This document shows positions 1 through 11,502 of a stretch of 64,000 nt of DNA, piece after piece. The position numbers and the translations under genes were made by a program. Position 1 is the first letter of the stretch; the number at the start of each line of letters is the position of its first letter. The stretch is from the NCBI GenBank assembly GCA_022796015.1, contig JAAWHU010000006.1, positions 1-64,000 on the forward strand, written 5' to 3'. Under the pieces are notes generated by a model. That model saw nothing but the letters and a program-made list of their open reading frames with translations, searched no databases and had not been told where the DNA came from. This stretch comes from Hungatella sp. (lineage in GTDB: Bacteria > Bacillota > Clostridia > Lachnospirales > Lachnospiraceae).

Positions 1-83
1 TCCGGCAATTTTCCCTGGCTGAACTTGATATCCAGAACCGCACTGATGATCTGTGTGATCTTACCAACGTTTTGCTCTGCCAT
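1..83 (-). CDS. atpD: F1 ATP synthase beta subunit, N-terminus only
   Basis: The first 27 codons of a gene that runs off the left edge of the window. The peptide opens MAEQNVGKITQIISAVLDIK, which is typical of the N-terminal beta-barrel of the catalytic beta subunit of F1. The ATG at 81-83 is preceded by GGAGAAAC. It is the last gene visible in the atp operon and lies 79 bases downstream of atpG, the usual clostridial order. Too little is present to assess catalytic residues. Confidence 0.93.
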   Translation of the reverse strand, partial: MAEQNVGKITQIISAVLDIKFSQGKLP

Positions 84-162
84 CTTGTTTCTCCTTTTTT
101 ATTCTTCCATATCCTTTGCCGCCGGCTGTCTGCCGGCCGCCTGCGCACAGATGCCCCTGCCT

Positions 163-1017
163 TTATGATATGGCATTGGCACCTGCCACAATCTCCGTAA
201 GCTCCTGAGTAATAGCGCCCTGTCTCGCACGGTTGTACTGCAGGCTCAGAGCCTCAATCATCTCTTCCGCGTTGCTGGTAGCATTGTCCATGGCTGTCAT
301 ACGGGCGCCGTTCTCACTGGCTACTGCCTCAAGCAGAGCTCCATAGATCAGACTGCTCATATACTTCGGCACAATAGAATCCAGAACCTCTTCCTCGTCC
401 GGCTCATAAGTCATGAGCGCGTGAGCCCTGCTGCTCTCCTCACCGCCGGCTTCTATCTCCATAGGAAGAAGCTTAATCAGCTTGGGAATCTGAGTTACCG
501 TGTTCTTAAATGCGGTATACGCCAGGTAGATCTCTCCGATCTCCCCCCTGGTAAATCCATCGAGAAGTTCCAGAGTAATGTCCGCCGCATCCCGATACAA
601 GGGTTCGTTGATTACCTCAGAGTAGTCCGCCTTAATGGCAAACCCTTTTCTCTGAAGTCCATCCCGTCCCTTTCTTCCGATGGCATACACCATAGTATTC
701 CCTGCCGGAAGTTCCCCGTTAATCAGCTTCACAATATTATTGTTGTAGCCGCCTGCCAGACCTCTGTTGGAAGTGATAGCAACGACTGCCTTCTTCTCTG
801 ATGCTCCCGGTCTGAGATACTTATGATCCAGATTCTCTGATTTCTTCAAAATAGAACTGATGGTTTCATACATCAGGTTGAAATAGGGCTTGGATGCTTC
901 CGCCTTGCCTTTGGATTTCTGCAGTTTTACTGTGGATACCAGCTTCATGGCCTTTGTAATCTGCTCAGTGCTTTGGATGCTGTCGCGTCTGCGTTTTATA
1001 TCTCTCATGGATGCCAT
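163..1017 (-). CDS. atpG: F1 ATP synthase gamma subunit
   Basis: Central-stalk subunit of F1 that turns inside the alpha3beta3 hexamer and couples c-ring rotation to ATP synthesis. The 284-residue length is normal. The N-terminal helix has the hallmark DIKRRRDSIQSTEQITKAMK and the C-terminal helix has ASENGARMTAMDNATSNAEEMI, the two strands of the rotor coiled coil. The ATG at 1017 follows an AGGTGAAAG ribosome site. A second ATG three codons in is possible. It sits 19 bases after atpA, in the same transcript. Confidence 0.97.
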   Translation of the reverse strand: MASMRDIKRRRDSIQSTEQITKAMKLVSTVKLQKSKGKAEASKPYFNLMYETISSILKKSENLDHKYLRPGASEKKAVVAITSNRGLAGGYNNNIVKLINGELPAGNTMVYAIGRKGRDGLQRKGFAIKADYSEVINEPLYRDAADITLELLDGFTRGEIGEIYLAYTAFKNTVTQIPKLIKLLPMEIEAGGEESSRAHALMTYEPDEEEVLDSIVPKYMSSLIYGALLEAVASENGARMTAMDNATSNAEEMIEALSLQYNRARQGAITQELTEIVAGANAIS

Positions 1018-1036
1018 GATCTTTCACCTGCTTTCC

Positions 1037-3107
<2,071 letters not shown>

Positions 3108-3120
<13 letters not shown>

Positions 3121-3629
3121 GTGCTCTCACCCATTTCCTTCAGAGTCTCATCAATCAATGCATCCTGAATTGTGGTGTCAATGGAAGCCGCCACAACTTT
3201 GCCTGCCATAAGAGAAGCGATGGACACAATCTCCTGCTTCATGTCGTCGAGAGCTTTCTTCTTCTCCAGCTCAACCTCCCTGTTGGCCCTCTCGATGATT
3301 CTGGCAGCCTCAGCCCTGGCCTCCTCCACGATCTCCGCCTCTCTGGTCTTGGCTTTTCTCCTAGCCTCTTCCAGAATCGCGTCAGCCTCTTTGGAAACAT
3401 CCTTAAGCTTTCCTTCATACTCAGCTTTCATGGCTGCAGCGCTTTTCTTGTCGTCTGCCGCCTCCGCCAGTTCCCCGGCAATCTTCTGCCTTCTCTTTTC
3501 CAGCACGTCACGCACCGGATTGAACAACAGGTAAGACAGCCCAGCGAACAGAATAAAGATGTTGAGCGCCGTAAAGAATGCTTCGGTAAGCAGCTGCGCG
3601 TCAAATCCTATTAAACGATCTAAACCCAA
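3108..3629 (-). CDS. atpF: Fo ATP synthase b subunit
   Basis: Membrane-anchored stator stalk. One N-terminal transmembrane segment (about residues 14-34, ALNIFILFAGLSYLLF) is followed by a long, charged, heptad-rich helix (residues 40-150) rich in Glu, Lys and Ala, as expected for the b dimer. The chosen start is TTG at 3629 with GGAGG eight bases upstream; no ATG is suitably placed. 173 residues is normal. It overlaps atpH by 13 bases. Confidence 0.95.
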
Positions 3630-3745
3630 GGTTTAAGCCTCCTTCCTGTTCCTATCACAGCTGCGGTTCCCCCGTTCCCCTGGACCCATGCCCAAAAGAC
3701 AAAAGGTTCCGCCTGCTGGTTCTTATACGTCCCCTTCACCCCGAA

Positions 3746-4793
<1,048 letters not shown>

Positions 4794-4839
4794 ACACCTT
4801 CCTCCTTTCCTTCGTGATACCCTCTTCCGGTCTTTGTTC

Positions 4840-5247
4840 CTATTCCCGGAAAAAAGTCCTGTGAACAACCGGCTGAAGCAGTGCACCGGCTTTGAGGCCA
4901 AGAGCCCCGATGATCATTGCCACCGCATCAATCTGCGGACGGCTTCCCAGGACAAACAGTACGATGACAAATACCACTCTGCGGATCGCAGACTGTATCA
5001 CCGTAGTCTTATTGGCGTACACCTCATCCTGGCTGTCAGCGGCCTTCTGAGTAACACCGGCCATATGAACCAGCATCACCACATCTGCCGCGAAACCAAG
5101 AAAAAGTCCCAGAAGCACAGGCCCCAAAGCAAAGCCTATCTGTTCCAGACCATTATGAAATATCGCCGCAAAAACTCCCAGAATAAGCACATAGGCAAAC
5201 ATCCCTATGGACATCTCCAGAACAAGGTGTTTTAAATGGCTGCTCAT
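4840..5247 (-). CDS. atpI: ATP synthase subunit I-like membrane protein
   Basis: 135-residue protein with four predicted transmembrane helices, between atpZ and atpB. Position, length and hydrophobicity pattern match the poorly conserved AtpI family, which assists c-ring assembly in other bacteria and has been linked to Mg2+ handling. Sequence conservation is low, so the assignment rests mainly on synteny. ATG at 5247 has GGGAGG upstream. It begins one base after the stop of atpZ, so the two are almost certainly co-translated. Confidence 0.75.
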   Translation of the reverse strand: MSSHLKHLVLEMSIGMFAYVLILGVFAAIFHNGLEQIGFALGPVLLGLFLGFAADVVMLVHMAGVTQKAADSQDEVYANKTTVIQSAIRRVVFVIVLFVLGSRPQIDAVAMIIGALGLKAGALLQPVVHRTFFRE

Positions 5248-5248
5248 A

Positions 5249-5602
5249 TCATACCTCCCTGTCCTTTTCGATATCCGTCTCTTCCCTGCAGGTGCGAATC
5301 CTGCCTGGCGTCTTGGGCTTGGTCACCGAATTTTCCTGATCCTCAAGCACATCCCGGATCATCAGCTCCCGCTCCCTGTTCCTCTCCTTCTCCTCCCGGT
5401 CGATCAGACGCTTTGCCATCATATACGCGCCCCGCCCGCCGCCAAGAGTACCCAAAATCAGGAGAAACACCAGAGTCTTCGTTCCATACCTGGAATCCAT
5501 GTAATTACCTACAAAAACACAAAATAGGATTGGTGTCAGTACACACAACCCCAGCTGGGTTACCATAGCCAGACTCTGGAACACGGATTTCTTGTATCCC
5601 AA
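5249..5602 (-). CDS. atpZ: AtpZ/AtpI family F0F1 ATPase subunit
   Basis: First gene of the atp operon. Two hydrophobic segments (SLAMVTQLGLCVLTPILFC and the glycine-rich LVFLLILGTLGGGRGAYMM) are followed by a charged tail, the AtpZ pattern. I prefer the TTG at 5602 (protein MGYKKSVFQSLAM, 117 residues). It matches the usual family N-terminus and has GGGGTGA four bases upstream. The in-frame ATG at 5632 would leave almost no 5' leader, because the promoter -10 box is at 5641-5646. Confidence 0.8.
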   Translation of the reverse strand: MGYKKSVFQSLAMVTQLGLCVLTPILFCVFVGNYMDSRYGTKTLVFLLILGTLGGGRGAYMMAKRLIDREEKERNRERELMIRDVLEDQENSVTKPKTPGRIRTCREETDIEKDREV

Positions 5603-5640
5603 TCTCTCACCCCATTTCCTGTTTTTGCACATGTGCTACT

Positions 5641-5669
5641 ATTATAACCAATCTTATCTGATTTGTCCA
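5641..5669 (-). promoter_or_regulatory. promoter of the atp operon
   Basis: On the minus strand TGGACA (5669-5664), a 17-base spacer and TATAAT (5646-5641). This is close to the vegetative sigma-A consensus. Transcription would begin near 5634 and read straight into atpZ. Confidence 0.75.
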
Positions 5670-5707
5670 TGATTTAGAACAGATTCCTTGCTATTATATT
5701 GTTATAA

Positions 5708-5925
5708 CAGGTAATTGCGAAGCCCAAAGCTTGGCTGAATATTCTGACAATGCCTTACAGGAAAAGGCATTTGCACCATGAAAATGAGACCATAGAACAC
5801 AGGAGGGATGATACCCGACTGGGTTCTGCTTTCCTGGGCTCATTGGAATGCCTGGTGCAGCAGGCTTTGGATGAAAGGTATTGTCAGAATATTTTCCTGG
5901 CTTTGACTTTCGCAATTACCTAATC
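5708..5925. mobile_element. MITE-like palindromic element, about 218 bp
   Basis: A non-coding block whose two ends are imperfect inverted copies over about 45 bases. The outermost 13 bases (AGGTAATTGCGAA at 5709-5721 and its complement at 5909-5921) are identical, and the arms continue through ATATTCTGACAAT with few mismatches. A second, inner pair of complementary stretches pairs GGCATTTGCACC with the GGTGCAGCAG region. TTGTTATAA occurs on both flanks (5699-5707 and 5926-5934), which may be a 9-bp target duplication. GTTATAAC is itself palindromic, so this is not certain. The right flank includes the pcp stop codon. No transposase is present. Confidence 0.6.
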
Positions 5926-5928
5926 TTG

Positions 5929-6543
5929 TTATAAAGCCTTGAGGCAGGCCAACAGTCCATCGGTTATGGTGGACAGGGGAAGGGAGGGCTTGGCCCGCTC
6001 CTGGGCCGCTGCCTGGCCGCATTCATAGGGAACATGAATGAATCCGCCCCTCATCTTGGGATACTGTTTTTCAATGATCTCAAGAACATGGTACATGAGG
6101 CAGTTGCACACATAAGCGCCTGCGGAGAAAGACACCTTCGCCGGAATCCCGGCGCCTTTACAAGCAGCTACCATCTCCCTCACGGGAAGCCTTGCAAACC
6201 GTCCATCCGGGCCGCCCTCTATCACCGGCGCCCCGTGGTAGGGCACTCCGTCATTGTCCGGGGAATGGGCATCCTTTAGGTTAATGGCGATCTGCTCCAC
6301 CTCAAGGCCCATGCGGCCTCCTGCCTGTCCCACGCAGATGACGCAATCCGGCTTGTTCTGCTCCATAAGTTCCTTTATAATCCCGCCGCAGCGGTCATAG
6401 GATACAGGCATCTCCTGTTTTACAAGGGTCACACTCTCCCCCTTTGATGTCTGAAATTCTTCCGGGAGTCCTCTGACAGCCTCCCAGGATGGATTGACGG
6501 ATTCACCGCCGAATGGGGCGAATCCGGTGATTAAGATTTTCAT
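5929..6543 (-). CDS. pcp: pyroglutamyl-peptidase I
   Basis: Cytosolic cysteine peptidase of family C15 that removes N-terminal pyroglutamate from peptides. 204 residues starting MKILITGFAPFGGESVNPSWEAV at the ATG 6543, with GAGGAGGACC upstream; the ten-residue upstream extension is unsupported. The catalytic triad is visible: Glu in GRMGLEVEQIAIN, Cys in SAGAYVCNCLMYH and His in GGFIHVPY. The stop codon abuts the right end of the palindromic element at 5708-5925. No functional link to neighbours is evident. Confidence 0.93.
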   Translation of the reverse strand: MKILITGFAPFGGESVNPSWEAVRGLPEEFQTSKGESVTLVKQEMPVSYDRCGGIIKELMEQNKPDCVICVGQAGGRMGLEVEQIAINLKDAHSPDNDGVPYHGAPVIEGGPDGRFARLPVREMVAACKGAGIPAKVSFSAGAYVCNCLMYHVLEIIEKQYPKMRGGFIHVPYECGQAAAQERAKPSLPLSTITDGLLACLKAL

Positions 6544-6597
6544 TTGGTGGTCCTCCTCTCTCGTTATACGCATTTCCTCTCCGCACTTTCATTTCCA

Positions 6598-7536
6598 TCA
6601 CAAACCTGCTTCCGATGCAAAATGTGTCCCGATCTTTGCAATCAATGCCAGCACATCCTCCTTCATCCCCTGGGGAAATGCGCTGAGAACAGGGGCAGTC
6701 TCAAAACTTAGGACCTTGTCAAACCTGATAGCTCTCAATCCTCTTACAAATCCCTCCCAGTCCGTGGAAGGCTGGTTCTCCCGGGTCTTGGTAAAGGTAA
6801 AGGGAATCTGATGAAGGTCTCCCACCCCATCATTGTCATGAATATGGAACACCTTGAGCCTGTGGCCCAGCCTTGTCATAAACTCCTCAAAATCCAGTCG
6901 GGCAAGGTTGGCGTGGCCTGTGTCAAAGCAGAACCCCAGGACCTCCGCCCCATATCTGTCATTGATCCGGTCAATGCGCTCTGCCGCCTTCTCTGCATTA
7001 CAGCAGGGCCCCTCCACAATATGCTTTCCCATGCTGCTGTAAAGGTTCTCAATACAGATGGTAATGCCCATCTCCTTTGCCATAGGGGCTATGGAATGAA
7101 GAAATCTTTCTGTCTCTCCCCACTCCGCCTCCTCTGAACCCAGATTCTTAGCCAGCTTAAATCCGTGAATCACGATGTAGGAGCATTCAAAAAAGGCACA
7201 GAGCCCCATGGCCTTCGGCGCCATTACATTCCACAGATAGTCATTGAGCTCCTTCCTGCCTCCCGGGATATAGATGGGATAGGGCATATGCATCTGGTGA
7301 ATACTGATGCCCGCTGCCGCAGCCTCCCTTTTATGGGGTGTAAAATAATCCTCCAGTTCTCTTCTGGTCTTATCAAAAAAACGGTTCCGCTCCATGCGGT
7401 AGAGCGCCTTGTTCGTCAGATAATAATTCAGACTGAAATCCACACAGGAAAAACCCGCCCCTTTAAGCATTCCAAATCCCTCGGCCGGGTTGTCATCCTC
7501 CACCACATTCTTTGTCTGTACGCCTATCTTAAGCAT
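6598..7536 (-). CDS. sugar phosphate isomerase/epimerase-like TIM barrel
   Basis: 312-residue protein of the xylose-isomerase-like/AP-endonuclease-2 TIM-barrel superfamily. Metal-binding positions characteristic of the fold are visible: Glu in ITICIENLYS, Asp and His in GFCFDTGHANLA, His in VFHIHDNDGVGDLH, and Glu in VLSFETAP. The combination HDNDG.GDLH is common in sugar epimerases of this group. It starts two bases after the stop of the next gene upstream, so the two are one transcription unit at the 3' end of the glycan locus. The substrate cannot be read from sequence; synthesis or modification of a rare sugar for the surface polymer is an inference. Confidence 0.75.
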   Translation of the reverse strand: MLKIGVQTKNVVEDDNPAEGFGMLKGAGFSCVDFSLNYYLTNKALYRMERNRFFDKTRRELEDYFTPHKREAAAAGISIHQMHMPYPIYIPGGRKELNDYLWNVMAPKAMGLCAFFECSYIVIHGFKLAKNLGSEEAEWGETERFLHSIAPMAKEMGITICIENLYSSMGKHIVEGPCCNAEKAAERIDRINDRYGAEVLGFCFDTGHANLARLDFEEFMTRLGHRLKVFHIHDNDGVGDLHQIPFTFTKTRENQPSTDWEGFVRGLRAIRFDKVLSFETAPVLSAFPQGMKEDVLALIAKIGTHFASEAGL

Positions 7537-7538
7537 CT

Positions 7539-8849
7539 CTATACTCCCTTCAGCCTGTCAAAATAAAACGTTGGCATATACTCGTCATTGAAAAACTCAA
7601 TCTGGTGGATTCCCATATCCCGAAGCTGCTTCTCGATCTCACGGTAATAAATATTACAGATAAAGATTCCGCAGTTCTTTGGAATGTTTTGGAGGGCCTT
7701 TGGCGGCTTTACCTCAAGGCCGCAGAAGGTTGTCCCCCATATTTTCTCATTGTTGTCGCAGGTAAAGAGAGGGGGATACTTTTCCCCGTAGCATTTCATA
7801 TAGTTCCGGCACATGTTCCCGGCGCCGAAGAGGACGATGGAATCGTATTTTTTTAAGAGAGCTTCCATCTCGATCTGCCACTTAAAGTACTCTGCCGCCG
7901 ACTTTGCCAGGGCCATGAGCTGGGGTCTTAAAAGGGGTGAAAATACGGCCGCCGTATCGCATATATTCAAAACCATCTGCCCGTCAAACCCGGCCTGGCG
8001 CAGACCGCGGATAAGACTGAGCCAGTCGGTTCTTGGCTGGCCATAGCAGACAGAGGTAAAGGGAAGCATGTAACCCTCATGATACCCGTCGCAGTCCCCG
8101 AGGATCACCGCCTTTATGCGCCGTCCCAGGGTGACAGCAAACTCATACATGCTCTGGCCGCAGAGGCTGCACGCCGCAACATTCATACAGAAGCCGAACC
8201 GTTCTTCCCCGGCCGCCTCGTTGAGCTCGTCAACCCACCGGAGGGCCATAGCCTCATGGGAGCATGCCCCTCTCACTACCTGTCCGTTCCGTAACTCAAA
8301 CTGGTTCTCTAAAAGGATCATCACTCCGTTGTCTTTAGCCAGCTTTGCAAGACCTAAATAATACTCCCGGTTCAGCTGCCACTGGGCCTCGTTTCCCCTG
8401 ACATACGTGAGAGGGCGGATCACCAGGTAAGCGCAGCCCAGGCTGCCGCAGTATCTTATGGCTTCCTCATGGAGGCGTTTCAGTACCGGGATCATATCGT
8501 CCCGCTTGGTGTCTCTGGGCAGATAAGGCCCTATCATAATGGGTATATTAAGGTTCGCATTTTCGCATTCTGCCAACATTTTACCGAAAAAGCCTCTCAT
8601 CTTCTCAGGATGCTCTGACATAGGCGGAAGCTCTTTGATACCCCTATCCGGTGCTTTCTCCTTGTCTGGCTGTCCGTCTCCTGTCTTCTCTTTCCGGCGC
8701 TCTTCCCCGAAATGCTCCAGCTCGTGGCCGGAGCAGCACATATCCAATTCCAGGGAAATATGCTCAAAGCCTGCGCCTGCTATATCCATGACTCCCTGAC
8801 CCGGCCGGAAGGGGTTCACGATGCCGGAGGGAGAACAGATTATGTTCAT
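7539..8849 (-). CDS. TIM-barrel isomerase-like protein with C-terminal Rossmann domain
   Basis: 436 residues in two parts. Residues 1-320 resemble the downstream TIM-barrel protein (ILLENQFELRNG, GFCMNVAACSLCG, VILGDCDGYHEGYMLPFT, DGQMVLNICDT). Several metal-ligand positions look altered, for example no D-x-GH motif where the neighbour has one. Residues 335-436 form a separate nucleotide-binding-like domain (SIVLFGAGNMCRNYMKCYG, then TCDNNEKIWGT) that recurs in other proteins of this locus. The barrel may therefore be non-catalytic or of different specificity, with the fused domain acting as a common adaptor; this is inference. A 219-base gap precedes its start. Confidence 0.65.
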   Translation of the reverse strand: MNIICSPSGIVNPFRPGQGVMDIAGAGFEHISLELDMCCSGHELEHFGEERRKEKTGDGQPDKEKAPDRGIKELPPMSEHPEKMRGFFGKMLAECENANLNIPIMIGPYLPRDTKRDDMIPVLKRLHEEAIRYCGSLGCAYLVIRPLTYVRGNEAQWQLNREYYLGLAKLAKDNGVMILLENQFELRNGQVVRGACSHEAMALRWVDELNEAAGEERFGFCMNVAACSLCGQSMYEFAVTLGRRIKAVILGDCDGYHEGYMLPFTSVCYGQPRTDWLSLIRGLRQAGFDGQMVLNICDTAAVFSPLLRPQLMALAKSAAEYFKWQIEMEALLKKYDSIVLFGAGNMCRNYMKCYGEKYPPLFTCDNNEKIWGTTFCGLEVKPPKALQNIPKNCGIFICNIYYREIEKQLRDMGIHQIEFFNDEYMPTFYFDRLKGV

Positions 8850-8965
8850 GTGGTCACCTGCCTTTCTTTTTTGTTGTGCTTATTCTTTCTTTTCATATTA
8901 TAGAAGGTTTGGGGGGAAATGGCAATAGAGCAGCTGGTCAGAACTGTTTTCCTTTAATAACAAAA

Positions 8966-9029
8966 TCTGCTATACTGTCCATTCTCCTGCACATCATTGA
9001 CTGTGCACTTTTTGGTCCAGTATAACAGA
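8966..9029. repeat. 64-bp inverted repeat with nested hairpin
   Basis: TCTGCTATACTG (8966-8977) pairs with CAGTATAACAGA (9018-9029) with one mismatch. Inside it GCACA and TGTGC form a second small stem. It lies between two minus-strand glycan genes. It could be a transcription terminator-like structure after the 780-residue gene or a very small palindromic repeat; there is no strong T-tract. Confidence 0.45.
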
Positions 9030-9068
9030 TTCGCCGGGGGTATCAATATTCCTCCTTGGGGGAAAGAA

Positions 9069-11411
9069 CTAGCTGTTTCCCCTAATCCTCTCTTTTATCA
9101 TCGTAGAGCTTGTAGTCTCCGTGTAGGGAAAGAACACCAGCTCCGCCCCATGCTCCCGAAGAAATTCCTGTTTTCTCAGCCAGGACGGGTCATTCACATA
9201 GTCACTTCCTGAAAACTGCACGTCAAACTGAAACTTTAAATAGGCGTCCTTTGTATCACAGAACTCCAAAGGGATTCCCACGGCCTCATCAACATACCTG
9301 CACCCCTCCACCACGGCAAGCCGCTCTTCAAAAGGAATAAAGGTATGGCCCCCCTTATTCTTCTTCACTCCCTCGTCAGTCACCACGCCTACAATCAAAT
9401 AATCACATTGCTCCTTGGCGCGCCTAAGGAGGTTCAGATGTCCGATATGAAAGAGATCAAATACTCCTGCCACATATCCTGTATGATATTTCTTTTGAGG
9501 CCCGTGGTCGGATTTGACAGGTATGGCTGCGGGTCTCTGCCTTCTGGGATACTCCATGTTCGTATCATAGACGCCCACATTCAGGGCTCCCCATTCCTTA
9601 ACCTGCTTTAACACCTCCACGTAATTTTTGATACAGATAATCACCTTATATGCGCCGGGGTCCAAATCCATTAAAACAGAAGGAGGCATAAGGGTAATCC
9701 CCTCCATCTCAGTCCCCCACTTCTCTTTATTGTTGTCAAGAATGCCTGCAACCTCATAGTCTTCCTTATACAATGCAAGAAATTTTCTGGCAAAATTCCC
9801 GGAGCCGAACAAATACAACTCTTTGTTGTCAGCATTTTTAAATATGTCTACAAACAGCCGTTGAAATTCATCCGCTGAATAATTCATGCGCTGACGGTTG
9901 GAATGGGTGATCTCATTATTCCTTCTGTGCATCCTGTGGTATTCTGACAACACATCATCATTTCTCAGCCTGGTTAAAAAATGACAGATATGAGCATAGT
10001 AAATCTCCCTGCACCGTTCCAGCTGATAGCGCTCCAACAGCTGTTTTCTCGGCAGGAGGTTCTCTATCCTCCCATCCCCATAGTATAAAAGATCTATGTT
10101 TCTCTGCAGTATGGCTTTTGCCGGAAGGTCTTCCACATATAACTCCTGGTCGAAAAATACATACTCCCCATTTACCAAAAAGCCGTTGAGCAGCACCAGG
10201 TCAATATACCCGCGGCGCAGTACCGGCCCCAAATGCTCCTTGTCCTCTTGTGTTCCAAAGGCAATTTTTTTCCACTTATCTCTGTCTATCCTCTTTTGTT
10301 TTTTCTCATCCTTCTCCTCGTCCCACCATGGATCAAAATGCTCCCAGTTTACCTGGTCAAAGGATGTGTGTTCCGACGAACCAAGGATCAAATCCCACAG
10401 TTTATCGAACTTTTGCAGAAACTTATCCGTGCTCTCCCACATCAGTCCACGGAAATATGTCACAAGGGAGATTCCCTGTATATATGGCATTTGGAAGGTA
10501 TCATCCACCAGTTCACCCGGTATCATATTGATGCCGCGGCTTTCCAGATCACGACTGCTCTCCTTAAGGCTTTTCAGTTTTTTTCTGCCCTCCTCATAGA
10601 GAGGCTTCTTGATTACCACACCTTTCCGGCTTAGAATCGTGCAGAGAGCATGTTCTCTGCCCCGGTCCATAGAAACCGTCACCTGGTCTGCGTCTGAACA
10701 TCCTCCATCCATTGGACACTCAATCACAAATCCATTGGCCATATTGTGGAACAGCCCGCTTTCTATGAGGGATGTATACAGATTTTCTTCCTCCAAAAAG
10801 ACGGTATCCGGGCTGTTGTACTGGGGAAAAATACGGATTCCTAATTCCTCGTCAGGCACATAGTCTTCTGCAAACAGAACCTGAGGACAGCCCACTTCCG
10901 GGAAAACCGAATAAAATTTCCGGCAGAAAAATCCGGCCCTGCTAAGAATATCCTCCATCTCCCCCTTGGAGAACAGCCGGCCTTCCAGATTTTTTTTTCC
11001 CATGGCTCCGGCCCTTTTATAATTTTCTATTCCATCAAAATTGCGTCCGGTAAAAGGATCTCTGTCCCCGCAAAAATAGCGGACAGCCATTCTGTTATCC
11101 GTCACAAGAAATAATGTTCCCTTTTCCTCAAGAAGCGCCTTTGCCTGCCTGATCAGCTCCCCTAACTCATCCTTTGACTTGGACAGTTCCACTGCCGTTG
11201 ACATCACGATATAAAAATACTTACCAGAACACAGAACCGTACTTTCCCTGTCCGCACATTCCACATGCAGGCCGCATTCTGTAAGAACCTCTGCCAGAGA
11301 CTCATCCAGTTTTCTGTTGCCTGTAATGTACAAAGCCCTGGTTCCCTTCTTAAAGCCATACCATTTCAGCAGTCCTTTTGGCAGTTCTCTTATCAGCTCT
11401 TCTTCCGTCAT
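9069..11411 (-). CDS. multidomain glycan protein ending in a TagD-like cytidylyltransferase
   Basis: 780 residues with four recognisable parts. Residues 1-195 look like a degenerate SAM-methyltransferase fold (AKALLEEKGTLFLVTDNRMAVRYFCG). Residues about 245-435 resemble a kinase/LPS-kinase-like region (SRKGVVIKKPLYEEGRKKLK, then ELVDDTFQMPYIQG). Residues 525-620 are the locus-specific Rossmann domain (KELYLFGSGNFARKF, then GILDNNKEKWGTEMEG). Residues 640-775 are a nucleotidylyltransferase of the glycerol-3-phosphate cytidylyltransferase type with GVFDLFHIGHLNLL and the C-terminal TTSSTMIKERI. The last domain probably makes a CDP-activated alcohol or sugar. The domain assignments of the first half are tentative. 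Confidence 0.65.
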   Translation of the reverse strand: MTEEELIRELPKGLLKWYGFKKGTRALYITGNRKLDESLAEVLTECGLHVECADRESTVLCSGKYFYIVMSTAVELSKSKDELGELIRQAKALLEEKGTLFLVTDNRMAVRYFCGDRDPFTGRNFDGIENYKRAGAMGKKNLEGRLFSKGEMEDILSRAGFFCRKFYSVFPEVGCPQVLFAEDYVPDEELGIRIFPQYNSPDTVFLEEENLYTSLIESGLFHNMANGFVIECPMDGGCSDADQVTVSMDRGREHALCTILSRKGVVIKKPLYEEGRKKLKSLKESSRDLESRGINMIPGELVDDTFQMPYIQGISLVTYFRGLMWESTDKFLQKFDKLWDLILGSSEHTSFDQVNWEHFDPWWDEEKDEKKQKRIDRDKWKKIAFGTQEDKEHLGPVLRRGYIDLVLLNGFLVNGEYVFFDQELYVEDLPAKAILQRNIDLLYYGDGRIENLLPRKQLLERYQLERCREIYYAHICHFLTRLRNDDVLSEYHRMHRRNNEITHSNRQRMNYSADEFQRLFVDIFKNADNKELYLFGSGNFARKFLALYKEDYEVAGILDNNKEKWGTEMEGITLMPPSVLMDLDPGAYKVIICIKNYVEVLKQVKEWGALNVGVYDTNMEYPRRQRPAAIPVKSDHGPQKKYHTGYVAGVFDLFHIGHLNLLRRAKEQCDYLIVGVVTDEGVKKNKGGHTFIPFEERLAVVEGCRYVDEAVGIPLEFCDTKDAYLKFQFDVQFSGSDYVNDPSWLRKQEFLREHGAELVFFPYTETTSSTMIKERIRGNS

Positions 11412-11502
11412 CCCTTTATACTCCTTAATACTTTTATGGTGCGCTCCAGCCCTGCCATGTTCTTTCCTATAAAAGTTCCGCTGCCGGGCGCATGAAGGTT
11501 TC

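Noticed and set aside
5694..5915. 73-codon open frame on the minus strand within the palindromic element
   Set aside because: It lies completely inside the inverted-repeat element, has no ribosome site and an unusual proline/histidine composition. I regard it as a by-product of the repeat.
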